NCBI GenBank assembly: GCA_963831535.1
Contig: CAWHQP010000010.1
Location: forward strand, 434,001-498,000
Direction of reading: 5' to 3'
DNA: 64,000 nt
DNA from: Bog-756 sp963831535
GTDB lineage: Bacteria; Actinomycetota; Acidimicrobiia; Acidimicrobiales; RAAP-2
Numbering within the stretch: position 1 is the first letter of the stretch; every line of letters starts with the position of its first letter. A program made the translations under genes and the position numbers. Positions 27,785-36,152 of this stretch are shown here, one piece after another. The notes under the pieces are model-generated. The model saw nothing but the letters and a program-made list of their open reading frames with translations, had not been told where the DNA came from and did no database searches.

Positions 27785-28018
27785 ATGACGCAACAGCATT
27801 TCTACAGCAAAGACTTCCTTCCCGAGCCGGAACCATCGGAATTCGTGAAGATTCGACCGACTCGTGCTGTCCGGATGGTCGGCACCTTCCATTGCCTGAC
27901 CAGCGAAGGTAACGTCGCTTCCTGCTCCGACGGCTGGCTAGCGATCGATTCTCGAGGGTACCCGTATCCGATCAACGCGCTCGAGTTTCGAGGCTACGTA
28001 TCGACCCGCTCCGTCTGA
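27785..28018 (+). CDS. Small hypothetical protein
   Basis: A 77-residue protein (starting MTQQHFYSKDF) with a beta-rich core (AVRMVGTFHCLTSEGNVASC, then GWLAIDSRGYPYPINALEF). It has two cysteines and no membrane segment. It starts at an ATG at 27785; a GTG nine bases upstream is possible. It ends 2 bp before the sulfotransferase-like gene, so the two are probably one transcript. No known family is recognised; it may be the first gene of the glycan cluster. Confidence 0.5.
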   Translation: MTQQHFYSKDFLPEPEPSEFVKIRPTRAVRMVGTFHCLTSEGNVASCSDGWLAIDSRGYPYPINALEFRGYVSTRSV

Positions 28019-28020
28019 CG

Positions 28021-28692
28021 ATGAGTGAACTGGGCTGCTATCACAGGATTTTCGTCTATTCGATGCAGTCAACGGGTGCTTCCCTCTTTGCTGCATACCT
28101 CGGTCAACTACCCGACTCGATTGCCGTCATCGACTTGTGGAGTCCGTTCACCGCACCTGCTCTGCCGCTTTCCAGCGATGTCATTTTGAAGGCAACGGTG
28201 AGCCAGGTCGAACTCGAGAGTCACTTCGTTTCCTTCAAACCCACTCTCAAGATTCTCTTTCTCAGGCATCCGGTGGACTTGGTGGCGAGCCTCAACAACA
28301 AATCGCACCGTGACTACGGCGGAAAGATCGAAGACAAGCTTGAGAAGTTCGACGGGCTCTTCGCATATCCCGAGTGGTTCGATGCCGTCTTTACATATGA
28401 GGACTTCACATCGAATCCCACCAGCCAATGGCTGCGCATCACCACGTTGGGAGTCCCGTTGCCAAGGGACGCTGACAAGTTCCTACGTAGTCCCGACTCC
28501 CTCGTCGCTTTTGCAAACTCCTCGAGCCTTTGGTGTAGATCGGAGTTTCGGCGCAGCTGGGGCCTCGGTCGACTTGACGCGGATTCGTTAGACCGAATCG
28601 AGCCTCGGCCACAAACGAGGACGTCTGAGGCGTGGGAGCTGGCGAGTCGATACAGCCCACGACTGTTGGCTCATTATGAGGAACGATCTTGA
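28021..28692 (+). CDS. Sulfotransferase-like protein
   Basis: A 223-residue protein with the two signatures of PAPS-dependent sulfotransferases. There is a 5'-phosphosulfate-binding loop near the start (FVYSMQSTGASLFAAYL) and a 3'-phosphate-binding motif (KILFLRHPVDLVASLNNK) near residue 80. The first loop is degenerate relative to the usual P-loop-like form, having QSTGAS. The protein is slightly short for the family, around 250-300. It would transfer sulfate to a hydroxyl of a glycan or small molecule. It directly follows the small 77-aa gene and precedes a GT4 glycosyltransferase, which suits a role in decorating the cluster's product. Confidence 0.7.
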   Translation: MSELGCYHRIFVYSMQSTGASLFAAYLGQLPDSIAVIDLWSPFTAPALPLSSDVILKATVSQVELESHFVSFKPTLKILFLRHPVDLVASLNNKSHRDYGGKIEDKLEKFDGLFAYPEWFDAVFTYEDFTSNPTSQWLRITTLGVPLPRDADKFLRSPDSLVAFANSSSLWCRSEFRRSWGLGRLDADSLDRIEPRPQTRTSEAWELASRYSPRLLAHYEERS

Positions 28693-28729
28693 TAGCTGAC
28701 TCTCAGGAGGCATCCGGTAGACGCGAGAG

Positions 28730-29746
28730 TTGGCTGATGTGACACGGCTAACAGTTGTGAGCGACTACGGCTACCCGGCCGGCGGAGCGGAGCAATTCGT
28801 CTGTGAGTTCTTGGCGAGGGCGAGAAGCCGCTTTGATTGCACATTGCTCACCTGGGAGTCGTCTGCTCTTGTGCCCGAAGGATTCGTAGATCTGTGCGCC
28901 CCCACCTATGGCGATGTCCGCTCGGCGTGGGAGGCAATGGCGACCGCTGACGTGATTCTCGTTGTCACCAGCTTCAATGTCCGGCTGCTGGCTCACCTTG
29001 CTCAGGAGTTTCTTACCTCCAAGCAGACTCCAGCCGTCACGGTCGTGCAGACCTCTGGACACTCCGATCCAGGGAGTCGGTCAATCTCCGTTCAAGAAGC
29101 ATGGCTGGCGGGTCTGATGGCGAGCTCCGATGTCATCGCGGTTTCTCCAGAGGTTGCTCAAGCGCTACGGAAGGTGGTGCCTCATGCTGGGGACATCTTT
29201 GTGATTGAGAATGGAGCCCGGTTGAGTTCCCACTCAGTCGTCAAGCGGGGGAGGGCAACGGTCTCATTTATCGGACGTCCACAGCCGCAGAAGGGCTTTG
29301 ACCTGTTTGTGCGGCTGGCAACCCAGTTGCGCAGTACTGGTCTCAGATTCATGGCTAATACAGTCTCGCTTAATCCAGCGGGACCGGGGCCCGACATTGA
29401 ACTGAGCACACGTTTATCAGATGCTGAACTAGTTGACTTCTTTCTGCGGTCCGACCTTCTCGTTGTCCCGTATCGTCGGGCAGACGGTCTACCCCTTGCG
29501 GTCCTAGAAGCAATAAACTGTGGGGTGCCGGTCGTCGGATTTGATACACCGGGCGTAGGCGCACTTCTAAAGCGACACCGTCAGGTCGTTGTTGACCCAA
29601 CCTACGAAGCCTTGGAGCGTGCGGTCCTTCAATGGTTGGATGGCTCGTTACCGATTATCCCACCCACACCGGGTTCGGTTCCATCGTGGGACGAACAAAT
29701 CGACAAGTACTTGAGTCGCCTCTCAAGACTGGGCACCGGTACCTAG
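28730..29746 (+). CDS. GT4-family glycosyltransferase
   Basis: A GT-B fold glycosyltransferase of about 338 residues. The N-terminal acceptor domain starts VVSDYGYPAGGAEQFVCEFL, with the glycine-rich GGAEQ loop typical of GT4. In the C-terminal donor domain I see FIGRPQPQKGFDLFVRLA near residue 180, then PYRRADGLPLAVLEAINCGVPVV-like residues near 245-270, which contain the E-x7-E donor-binding pattern (GLPLAVLEAINCG). It would add a sugar from a nucleotide donor to a retained acceptor, in the cytoplasm. The start is a TTG at 28730 or a GTG at 28739. It ends 147 bp before the convergent HD protein gene. Confidence 0.8.
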   Translation: MADVTRLTVVSDYGYPAGGAEQFVCEFLARARSRFDCTLLTWESSALVPEGFVDLCAPTYGDVRSAWEAMATADVILVVTSFNVRLLAHLAQEFLTSKQTPAVTVVQTSGHSDPGSRSISVQEAWLAGLMASSDVIAVSPEVAQALRKVVPHAGDIFVIENGARLSSHSVVKRGRATVSFIGRPQPQKGFDLFVRLATQLRSTGLRFMANTVSLNPAGPGPDIELSTRLSDAELVDFFLRSDLLVVPYRRADGLPLAVLEAINCGVPVVGFDTPGVGALLKRHRQVVVDPTYEALERAVLQWLDGSLPIIPPTPGSVPSWDEQIDKYLSRLSRLGTGT

Positions 29747-29892
29747 TTCACAGACCAGTTATCGGGCAGAAAACAAAACCCTCCGGGCGAGCCAGATGCT
29801 AGATGCGCTTGGAAAGTCCCTTAAGGACTGGGCAGGTGGGCTGGCGTTGCTGCCACTGCCACTCCAGCCTATTGTCTTTCAGGTATGTCACT

Positions 29893-30507
29893 CTAATTTT
29901 CTGGCGGCGGCGCCGTGCGGTATTGGGATACAAAACCTCTCCACCATTCGGCCGCGTCGGACTCGATCATAACCGATGCAACTTGCTTCCCAATGTCCGT
30001 ACTAATCGACTCAATTCGACTCGTTAGCCACTCTCGAGCAGGCGACAGTCCCTGCATCATATACTCCAGCGCTTGGGCTAAGCATTCAAGCTTGTCGGCA
30101 TCTCTCGCTAATCGGGATTCAAGTGTTCGCCGTTCCTCATACTCCTCAATCAGGTCTTCCAACGTCCGAGCAAGCGATGGGGGCACTCCTAACAGCTGGT
30201 CTCCCACTACCTTTCGCCAATCGGGTGTCACCGTGTATTCCTTGTTTACGGAGGACAGATCGCTCACTCGGGTCTCAATCATGTCATGCATCGCACACAT
30301 CATCGTTACTCGACCTATATCGACTTTACCCCCCGATAGCGCGGCTAATATTAGGCCTATAAAGGTTGTTCTTGAAACATGCTCGGCGACAGTCTCGGGG
30401 CTCTGAACGCCCAATAGGAGCCATCCCGACCGCGGAATGTTCTTGAGGTGTCCGGCCTCATGGATTAATCGCGTTACGGCAGAAAAATCATCCGGTTTTT
30501 GAGTCAT
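29893..30507 (-). CDS. HD-domain phosphohydrolase (YfbR/5'-nucleotidase-like)
   Basis: A 204-residue protein starting MTQKPDDFSAVTRLIHEAGH. The HD pattern is visible as VAEHVSRTTFIG (first His near residue 43), MMCAMHDMIETRVSD (HD near residue 74) and RDADKLECLAQALEYM (Asp near 140). YfbR-like proteins dephosphorylate deoxynucleoside monophosphates; others act on other nucleotides. An upstream ATG would add about 30 residues without domain support, so I choose 30507. It lies alone on the minus strand between two plus-strand glycosyltransferase genes. Together with the nucleoside phosphorylase 1.5 kb away it hints at nucleotide turnover in the cluster. Confidence 0.75.
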   Translation of the reverse strand: MTQKPDDFSAVTRLIHEAGHLKNIPRSGWLLLGVQSPETVAEHVSRTTFIGLILAALSGGKVDIGRVTMMCAMHDMIETRVSDLSSVNKEYTVTPDWRKVVGDQLLGVPPSLARTLEDLIEEYEERRTLESRLARDADKLECLAQALEYMMQGLSPAREWLTSRIESISTDIGKQVASVMIESDAAEWWRGFVSQYRTAPPPEN

Positions 30508-30831
30508 TTTCCCAGCAAACGGATGGCCGTGGTGTGCCGTTTGTGCCAGCGGGGGTAATCGAATCGAGAAGTCACAGCGGCCTGGGGACTGATCCACTGA
30601 CTTCTTTCAGCACGCAAGGCTTACGTCCGTCCTCTCGCGACCGGCATGAGATCCACCCTCCAGGTCAGACAAGCCATGGTGCCTCATCTGTTGGTCTCGC
30701 CAGCACGGTGTTGAGCCTAGACCGCCTCCGCCTTTAAGCAAGAGGACCATTACTCGCCAACCTCTTTGTCCAACTTTCGGCCTGCTCTCGTTTGTCGCTG
30801 CTGGTACCGTGCGAACAGTAGAGTACCGACG

Positions 30832-31983
30832 ATGGATGTGGCCATCTTGGGGGACGCTCCCACGCTCACAACTGGCTTCGGGCGCGAAACCCGCCAGATT
30901 GCCGCCGGGCTCGTGGCCGACAGGCGTTCGGTTGCGTGCTTCGGGCTCAAAGCTACGCCAGCCGATGTGAGGACTGCCACCGATAGCAATGTGACCGTGT
31001 GGCCAGCGGAGCGAGGGGGTCATTGGACGGACACGCTGCCTGAGTTCTTAGCAACTACCGAGCCGGTGGTCGTTTACTTGAATATGGATGCCTTCAATGC
31101 AGTTGAATGTGTCGACGAACTCCGAGCGGCGGGATGGTCGGGCCCGATTGTCTCGTACGCCATATTTGACGGCCTCCCGGTAGCCCGGCGGTACTTGGAC
31201 TGTCAACGCCGCTGTGACGCAGTCTTGACAAGCTCACAAACGGCGGCCCGCTACCTTCTCAATCAAGGGATCCCGGTTGTGGCGGTCGCACCATCGGGCG
31301 TGAGCGAGGCGTTTTCGCCTGGCCCGATATCGGCCAAGACACGATGCCGGATGGGCATTACGCCGGACGGTATCACCGTTGGCGTGTTCGGTACGAATAC
31401 CGAACGCAAGCAGATACCACGCATCCTTGAGGCCCTTCCTGCAGTTCAGAGGCGGCTTTCTCCCCGGCCCGTGTCTCTCTACCTACACTGCTCGCCACGT
31501 GGCTTTTGGCCTCTCGATGATCTCACTGACTCGCTCATGATCGATGGCACAGTGACCTTTGCTGCGACGCCATCATTTGATGAATTTCGTGGGGTGAGCG
31601 AATCGGAATACGTCGAACGGGTCCGAGCCTGCGATGTGATCGTTAACACGCCCCATTCGGGTGACATCGAGCAGGTGATCCTCGAAGCCCAGGCGTGCGG
31701 CGTGCCGCTCGTACACACCGACGATGGTGGAGTGATGGCCGAGGCGGCGGGCGCTGGGGCGGTGCTCGTTTCGGCTTCGGACATTGGGGTTGGCCGCACC
31801 GGTCAGGCCATTCATCACGTGGATCCAGCTGCGCTAGCAGATGCGATCGGCGACTTGCTTACCGACGGCGATCGGCGAGCCCACCTGCGCAGGGAGGGGC
31901 TAGCCAATGTCGCTAGATATCGCTGGAACCGCCTCCGAGAATGCTCCGCCGCGGCGGTAAGTCCTTTTCTTGTGAGGGCTTAG
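30832..31983 (+). CDS. GT4-like glycosyltransferase
   Basis: A GT-B glycosyltransferase of about 383 residues. The N-terminus (VAILGDAPTLTTGFGRETRQ) carries the Gly-rich acceptor loop. The donor domain shows VGVFGTNTERKQIPRILEAL near residue 190 and a GDIEQVILEAQACGVPLVHT segment near residue 285, equivalent to the E-x7-E motif. It resembles enzymes annotated as family 1/4 glycosyltransferases of polysaccharide loci. I use the ATG at 30832 because the 22 upstream residues are not domain-like. The nucleoside phosphorylase gene follows after 22 bp, indicating an operon. Confidence 0.75.
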   Translation: MDVAILGDAPTLTTGFGRETRQIAAGLVADRRSVACFGLKATPADVRTATDSNVTVWPAERGGHWTDTLPEFLATTEPVVVYLNMDAFNAVECVDELRAAGWSGPIVSYAIFDGLPVARRYLDCQRRCDAVLTSSQTAARYLLNQGIPVVAVAPSGVSEAFSPGPISAKTRCRMGITPDGITVGVFGTNTERKQIPRILEALPAVQRRLSPRPVSLYLHCSPRGFWPLDDLTDSLMIDGTVTFAATPSFDEFRGVSESEYVERVRACDVIVNTPHSGDIEQVILEAQACGVPLVHTDDGGVMAEAAGAGAVLVSASDIGVGRTGQAIHHVDPAALADAIGDLLTDGDRRAHLRREGLANVARYRWNRLRECSAAAVSPFLVRA

Positions 31984-32005
31984 TCCGACTGTGGGTGCCG
32001 ACTAA

Positions 32006-32734
32006 ATGCCTGACCACATCGGCCTCAGCGCGACCAACGCCACAAAAGCGGTGCTCACAGGTGACCCCACGCGAGTGTCGTGGTTTGCTGAAGTGTGGGG
32101 CGGCGCACCAGTCTCCAGGGGAGACAGACGCGGCTACCAGTATGTTGAGTTTTCCGAGACCGTGATTATGAGCACCGGCATTGGCAGTCCCGCCCTAGCG
32201 ATCGCAGTAGAGGAATTGGCGGACCTTGGCGTCAGTAGCTTTATCCGGGTGGGCACCTGTGGTGGCCTCGGGCCTATCTTGCGGCCTGGTGAATTGGTCC
32301 TCCCGACAGCGGCTGTGACAGATGATGGGACGTCGCAAGCCTACCTCCCGGAAGGGGTGCCGGCGCTCCCCGACTTCAGGCTTCATTCCGCTGTCGTCGA
32401 AGAAGCGCGATCAACCGAAGTTGCTTGGCGCGTCGGCATTGTGCACACAAAGGATGCTTACTATTCCGAGAGGCCAGAGCGAAGTGTTGACGCCGCCGCA
32501 ACCCGCGCACGATGGGACGCCCTTCGCTCTGTCGGCGTCCTCGCCACTGATATGGAGACTGCTGCCCTGTTTGGCGTCGGCCTTGTGCGTAAGTTGCATA
32601 CCGCGGCCGTCTTGGTGAACGTTGGAGCGGACGCTGAGCGGCCATACCTTCGCGCCAGTCTAGAGGCCGCCCTTCAACTTGCCCGGGGTGCCTTCCGTAG
32701 GACCCCGCCCGAACGCGGCACTCCGGTAGGGTGA
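32006..32734 (+). CDS. Purine/uridine nucleoside phosphorylase family protein
   Basis: A 242-residue PNP_UDP_1 family enzyme. Motifs in order are VLTGDPTRVSWFAE near residue 16, STGIGSPALAIAVEELADLG near residue 52, FIRVGTCGGLGPIL near residue 73 (the family glycine-rich phosphate loop) and the active-site ATDMETAALFGVG near residue 182. It phosphorolyses a nucleoside to base plus ribose-1-phosphate. The length is normal. It lies 22 bp after a glycosyltransferase and 6 bp before a THUMP-like methyltransferase gene. It could serve nucleoside salvage, or release a base from a nucleoside-linked intermediate of the cluster; the latter is speculation. Confidence 0.85.
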   Translation: MPDHIGLSATNATKAVLTGDPTRVSWFAEVWGGAPVSRGDRRGYQYVEFSETVIMSTGIGSPALAIAVEELADLGVSSFIRVGTCGGLGPILRPGELVLPTAAVTDDGTSQAYLPEGVPALPDFRLHSAVVEEARSTEVAWRVGIVHTKDAYYSERPERSVDAAATRARWDALRSVGVLATDMETAALFGVGLVRKLHTAAVLVNVGADAERPYLRASLEAALQLARGAFRRTPPERGTPVG

Positions 32735-32740
32735 TTACTA

Positions 32741-33832
32741 GTGCACGGTAGTCGTCGCTCAGGTGATCGTCGCCGACTCGGAACAGGGCCGAGTGGCCGC
32801 CAGCGGGCGGTATTTCGAGTGGCGGTTGCTGCTGGCTTTGAGGAGGTCGTGAGTCGCTCCCTAGAGATCGATGTTCCGCGCGCTCTAGTGACACATGTTG
32901 AGTCCGGCTCGATTGTCCTTGAGGGGAACCCTGACATTGGCAGGATGCTCGTAGAACTCCCGTATCTCTCGGTCATCCTGCAGGTGTTGGCTTCCGTGGA
33001 CGATCCGGTTTTTGACCGAGCGGCCATCAAGCTCTCGCGTTCTCTACAGGAAGTGCCGGTACCGTGGCCGTTGAAGACGGCCGGCGAATTCCGCCTCCGC
33101 ACGTCCGAGAGTGGCCAACTCGTTCGCGTTGAACCCGGAGCCCGAAGAAAGCTGGAATCAGCGGTCTCGGAGTGGGGTGACGTGGTCCTTGCCCCCCGTG
33201 GCGGCGGATCTGAGGTCTGGCTGATTCGACGCACAGGTGAGCGTTCCGTGGCACTGGCGGCGAGACTTGATTACCGGCAACAGCCCCGCTCCGCGCCCGG
33301 TGCCCTGAAGTCGGACCTCGCTGCTGCGTTGGTCCGATCTGTTCCGTCTGGGGCTGCCGACGTAGTGTTAGACCCTTTCGCAGGTAGCGGTGTGCTCGCA
33401 CTAGAGCGAGCGCGATTACCTCACGCGAAGCTCTTTGCGACTGACATCGATCCCACTCTCGCCGCTGCGTTGCGAACCAATGCCCGAAAAGGAGCATTCG
33501 GGCCCAACGCAATTACCGCACAGCTTGACGTGCGTGATAGCGGCGCCCTCATCGACCTCTTAGATGGTACGAAGGTCAATGTCGTTCTTTCGGACCCACC
33601 CTGGGGTCTGTATCAGGGTTCAATCAGCGATTTAGATAGCTTGTATGATGCCGCAATCGCCAACTTTCGGCACATTCTTGCGCCAGACGGGACAGTCGTT
33701 TTGCTGACTGCTGCAGTCCAGGCCGCCAGCGACTCGCTAGAGAGAAGGGGCTTCGAACTTAAGACGTCATTCTCCGTTTTAGTGAACGGTAAGAAGGCGC
33801 GGGTACTGGTGGCGACGGTGCAGGACGGCTAG
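32741..33832 (+). CDS. RNA/DNA methyltransferase-like protein (Trm14/RlmL type)
   Basis: A 363-residue protein whose C-terminal half is a class I SAM methyltransferase. DVVLDPFAGSGVLALERARL lies near residue 208, ATDIDPTLAAALRTN near 233 and the catalytic VLSDPPWGLY near 285. The N-terminal 170 residues resemble a THUMP-like or pre-methylase region, as in Trm14/RlmL guanine-N2 methyltransferases. A nucleic-acid or nucleobase N-methylation is therefore expected. It starts with a GTG at 32741 and follows the phosphorylase by 6 bp. Its TAG shares the four bases CTAG with the stop of the convergent glycosyltransferase gene. Confidence 0.7.
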   Translation: MHGSRRSGDRRRLGTGPSGRQRAVFRVAVAAGFEEVVSRSLEIDVPRALVTHVESGSIVLEGNPDIGRMLVELPYLSVILQVLASVDDPVFDRAAIKLSRSLQEVPVPWPLKTAGEFRLRTSESGQLVRVEPGARRKLESAVSEWGDVVLAPRGGGSEVWLIRRTGERSVALAARLDYRQQPRSAPGALKSDLAAALVRSVPSGAADVVLDPFAGSGVLALERARLPHAKLFATDIDPTLAAALRTNARKGAFGPNAITAQLDVRDSGALIDLLDGTKVNVVLSDPPWGLYQGSISDLDSLYDAAIANFRHILAPDGTVVLLTAAVQAASDSLERRGFELKTSFSVLVNGKKARVLVATVQDG

Positions 33833-35379
33833 CTGCGACGCTTGAGCGTAGCCAACAGGTCGGCCTCAAAGCGTACCCCGTAGTCAGGGTCGTCGCGCTC
33901 GCCCAAAGCTGCTACCCGCCCGCCCTGCTCAACCGACCGCCGACCCCCATGGACGGCACAGAAACGGACGGCACCGACGGGGTCGATCGCCGCCCTTCGG
34001 ACAACGTGCTCGGCCCACGCTGAGCGCGAACCCGAGAGGTGATGAGTGACTGCCGTCGTAGCCTCACCGCGCACCTCGGCTGCCGGGTGATTAAGAGCGA
34101 GGTCCCCGATCGCTCGGGCAAGTCCTGCGCTCTCATTGACCCGCAATCTCCCGAGCGCCCAACAGGTGGTGCGGACCAAGGTCACGTCTTTGGAGTTCAG
34201 ATATCTAGCAGCCACTTCAGCCAGGGGCGTTGCCGAGCCGCGGGGCCCGAGCTCACCGGCAACGTAGAGGGCATCAAGGACATTTGCTCCATCGTGAAGA
34301 TCTCCGACGAGTAGTGCCCCCGCCCGTTCAGCGTTCTCAGGGATTCCAGTACCGGCGAGTACTAGTGCGACCAGGTGCCGAAGGGCACCCGGCAACATCG
34401 GGAGGCGGCGAACGGCGACTTCCGCCCCGATCGGACCAAGCCGAGCGAGGCTCCAAGCGGCCTCATCGCGGACGTAAAAGGACCGATCCTCAAAGGCGTC
34501 AGCTAAAGCCGCCGCGACCTCCGGTGTCTGAAAACGTGAGAGCGCATCGGCTGCGCGCCAGCGGACATCAAAGTCTTCGTCTTCGCGTAGTAGCAATAGG
34601 AGGTGGTCAATCGCCTCGCTGCCGCGGACACGGTGAGCGAGGGTCTTGATTCTCAGAATGGCGTCCATCCTTTGGGGCCAAGATGGCTGGGGCCGTGCGA
34701 GCACACCGACGGCTGCTGCAAGGGTGTCGTCGTCATCGGTGCAATCGGGAAGGATGCGGTCATTCCGCTCATAGTGGCCGTAGTGATACACCGCAGCGCC
34801 CGGTTCGTATCGAACATGGAACCCCTGAAGGAGGAGGACCTTCGACCAATAATGGTCTTCGAGCTCAAAGACCGTCTCGTCGAAATGCTCCGTCGACCAC
34901 GCTTGACGGGTAAACGATGAGTTGGCGTTCCAGAAGTCGGAGTCAACGCGCTCAAGGCGCGCCGGTCCGTATCGAAATAGGTCCAGGTCCTTCTTATCAA
35001 GGAATCTGGCTTGATCGCAGTAGCGTTGCGACCCGTAGATACCGGCAAGATCGCTCTCGTTGTGCCGGTGGAGTAGTGCGCTCAACCAGCTATCGTCGGC
35101 GGGAAGTGCGTGTCCGCTCAGCACCACGAGCAAATCTCCCCGTGCCGCCTCTGCCGCCATGTTGAGGGCAGCCCCTGGCCGGTAGCCAGTTATGTCGAGG
35201 CACCGGTCTGCAAGTGCCTCGGCGATTTCCCTGGACCCGTCGTGGGACTGGTTGTCTACGCATATGATCTCAACGGCGTTGGGCAATCGTTGCGCTCGAA
35301 CGGCACGGAGAACCGCGCCGAGGTGCCCAACTTCGTTACGCGACCGTATTATGACCGAGACGGAAGGTTTAGAGTTCAC
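33829..35379 (-). CDS. GT2 glycosyltransferase fused to HEAT-like repeats
   Basis: A 516-residue two-part protein. Residues 1-240 are a GT-A family 2 glycosyltransferase: SVSVIIRSRNEVGHLGAVL at the start, IICVDNQSHDGSREIA, then GDLLVVLSGHALPADDSW where the usual DxD is SGH, and an acidic FELEDHYWSKVL later. Residues 240-500 are HEAT/PBS-lyase-like helical repeats (LLLLREDEDFDVRWRAADAL, ALADAFEDRSFYVRDEAAWS, and further units). The repeats would form a protein-binding solenoid. The fusion is uncommon. Its start overlaps the end region of the minus-strand operon's next upstream gene by 4 bp, so these four minus-strand genes are one operon. Confidence 0.75.
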   Translation of the reverse strand: MNSKPSVSVIIRSRNEVGHLGAVLRAVRAQRLPNAVEIICVDNQSHDGSREIAEALADRCLDITGYRPGAALNMAAEAARGDLLVVLSGHALPADDSWLSALLHRHNESDLAGIYGSQRYCDQARFLDKKDLDLFRYGPARLERVDSDFWNANSSFTRQAWSTEHFDETVFELEDHYWSKVLLLQGFHVRYEPGAAVYHYGHYERNDRILPDCTDDDDTLAAAVGVLARPQPSWPQRMDAILRIKTLAHRVRGSEAIDHLLLLLREDEDFDVRWRAADALSRFQTPEVAAALADAFEDRSFYVRDEAAWSLARLGPIGAEVAVRRLPMLPGALRHLVALVLAGTGIPENAERAGALLVGDLHDGANVLDALYVAGELGPRGSATPLAEVAARYLNSKDVTLVRTTCWALGRLRVNESAGLARAIGDLALNHPAAEVRGEATTAVTHHLSGSRSAWAEHVVRRAAIDPVGAVRFCAVHGGRRSVEQGGRVAALGERDDPDYGVRFEADLLATLKRRS

Positions 35380-36152
35380 GCTTGTGCGAGAAGTGCCTGC
35401 CGCGCAGCGTCGGCCGGATCCCGGCGGACGGGATGGACGAAGAAGACGCTCTCGTCATTGAGCGCCCGGGCGACGCCGGCCCGGCCAAAATACGGCCGGT
35501 AGCGATTAGAGAAACGGCTCCCCTCCGGGTAGCCGGCTATCCGCATTTCCCATGCCTTCGCAGCTGAAGGAAGGACCGTCTCTTGCATCGAATACGCCCC
35601 TCCCTCACGTTCGTGGCTAAGGACAAAATGCCGAAGTTCATGAAGCCGAGGATGCTGCGACATGCGGCGGCAGAAGGCGCTGCCGAATACCTGGCCTGGA
35701 CTAAAAGCACCGTAGAGAGTATCCCCGCCCAAGATGTCGAGCAGGCCTCGCCGGCCTTCCGCGCGCAGCGAACGAGCCGGGCGCCACTCGGAGCCGGGCT
35801 TGATGGGATGAAGCCTCGCTGCGATGTAGTCGGCGGTGGTCAGCCGAGCTGTCAACCACTTGGTGAATCCGGGGCGGATGAATAACATGTCGCTCTCGAG
35901 GTTTATCCATGCATCGCCTGCATCCCGATCGACGAACCATTCCATGATGTCAAGAAAGCAAGCACCTATCTTTGCGTATTTCATGGGTCGTGCGGTGGGG
36001 ATCGAAGGAAGTCCCGTCGTGCGCCCTAATCGCTTGACCCCGGAGTCGTACAAGACAATCTCCATATCTGGGGCAAATCGCCGGGCGCTGATCAGCAGAT
36101 CGTTGAGACCGTCAGCGTCGTGGGCGATTACAACACCGACGATGTGGCTCAC
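35376..36152 (-). CDS. Putative glycosyltransferase (GT-A-like)
   Basis: A 258-residue protein with a GT-A-like layout. It starts HIVGVVIAHDADGLNDLLIS, followed by MEIVLYDSGVKRL. A likely metal-binding ESDMLFIRPGF lies near residue 88, in the position of a DxD motif, and a C-terminal YRPYFGRAGVARAL segment follows. It has no transmembrane helix. I cannot place it in a CAZy family. It is translationally coupled on both sides (4-bp overlaps with the aminotransferase and the GT2-HEAT gene), which makes it part of the glycan pathway. Confidence 0.55.
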   Translation of the reverse strand: MSHIVGVVIAHDADGLNDLLISARRFAPDMEIVLYDSGVKRLGRTTGLPSIPTARPMKYAKIGACFLDIMEWFVDRDAGDAWINLESDMLFIRPGFTKWLTARLTTADYIAARLHPIKPGSEWRPARSLRAEGRRGLLDILGGDTLYGAFSPGQVFGSAFCRRMSQHPRLHELRHFVLSHEREGGAYSMQETVLPSAAKAWEMRIAGYPEGSRFSNRYRPYFGRAGVARALNDESVFFVHPVRRDPADAARQALLAQA

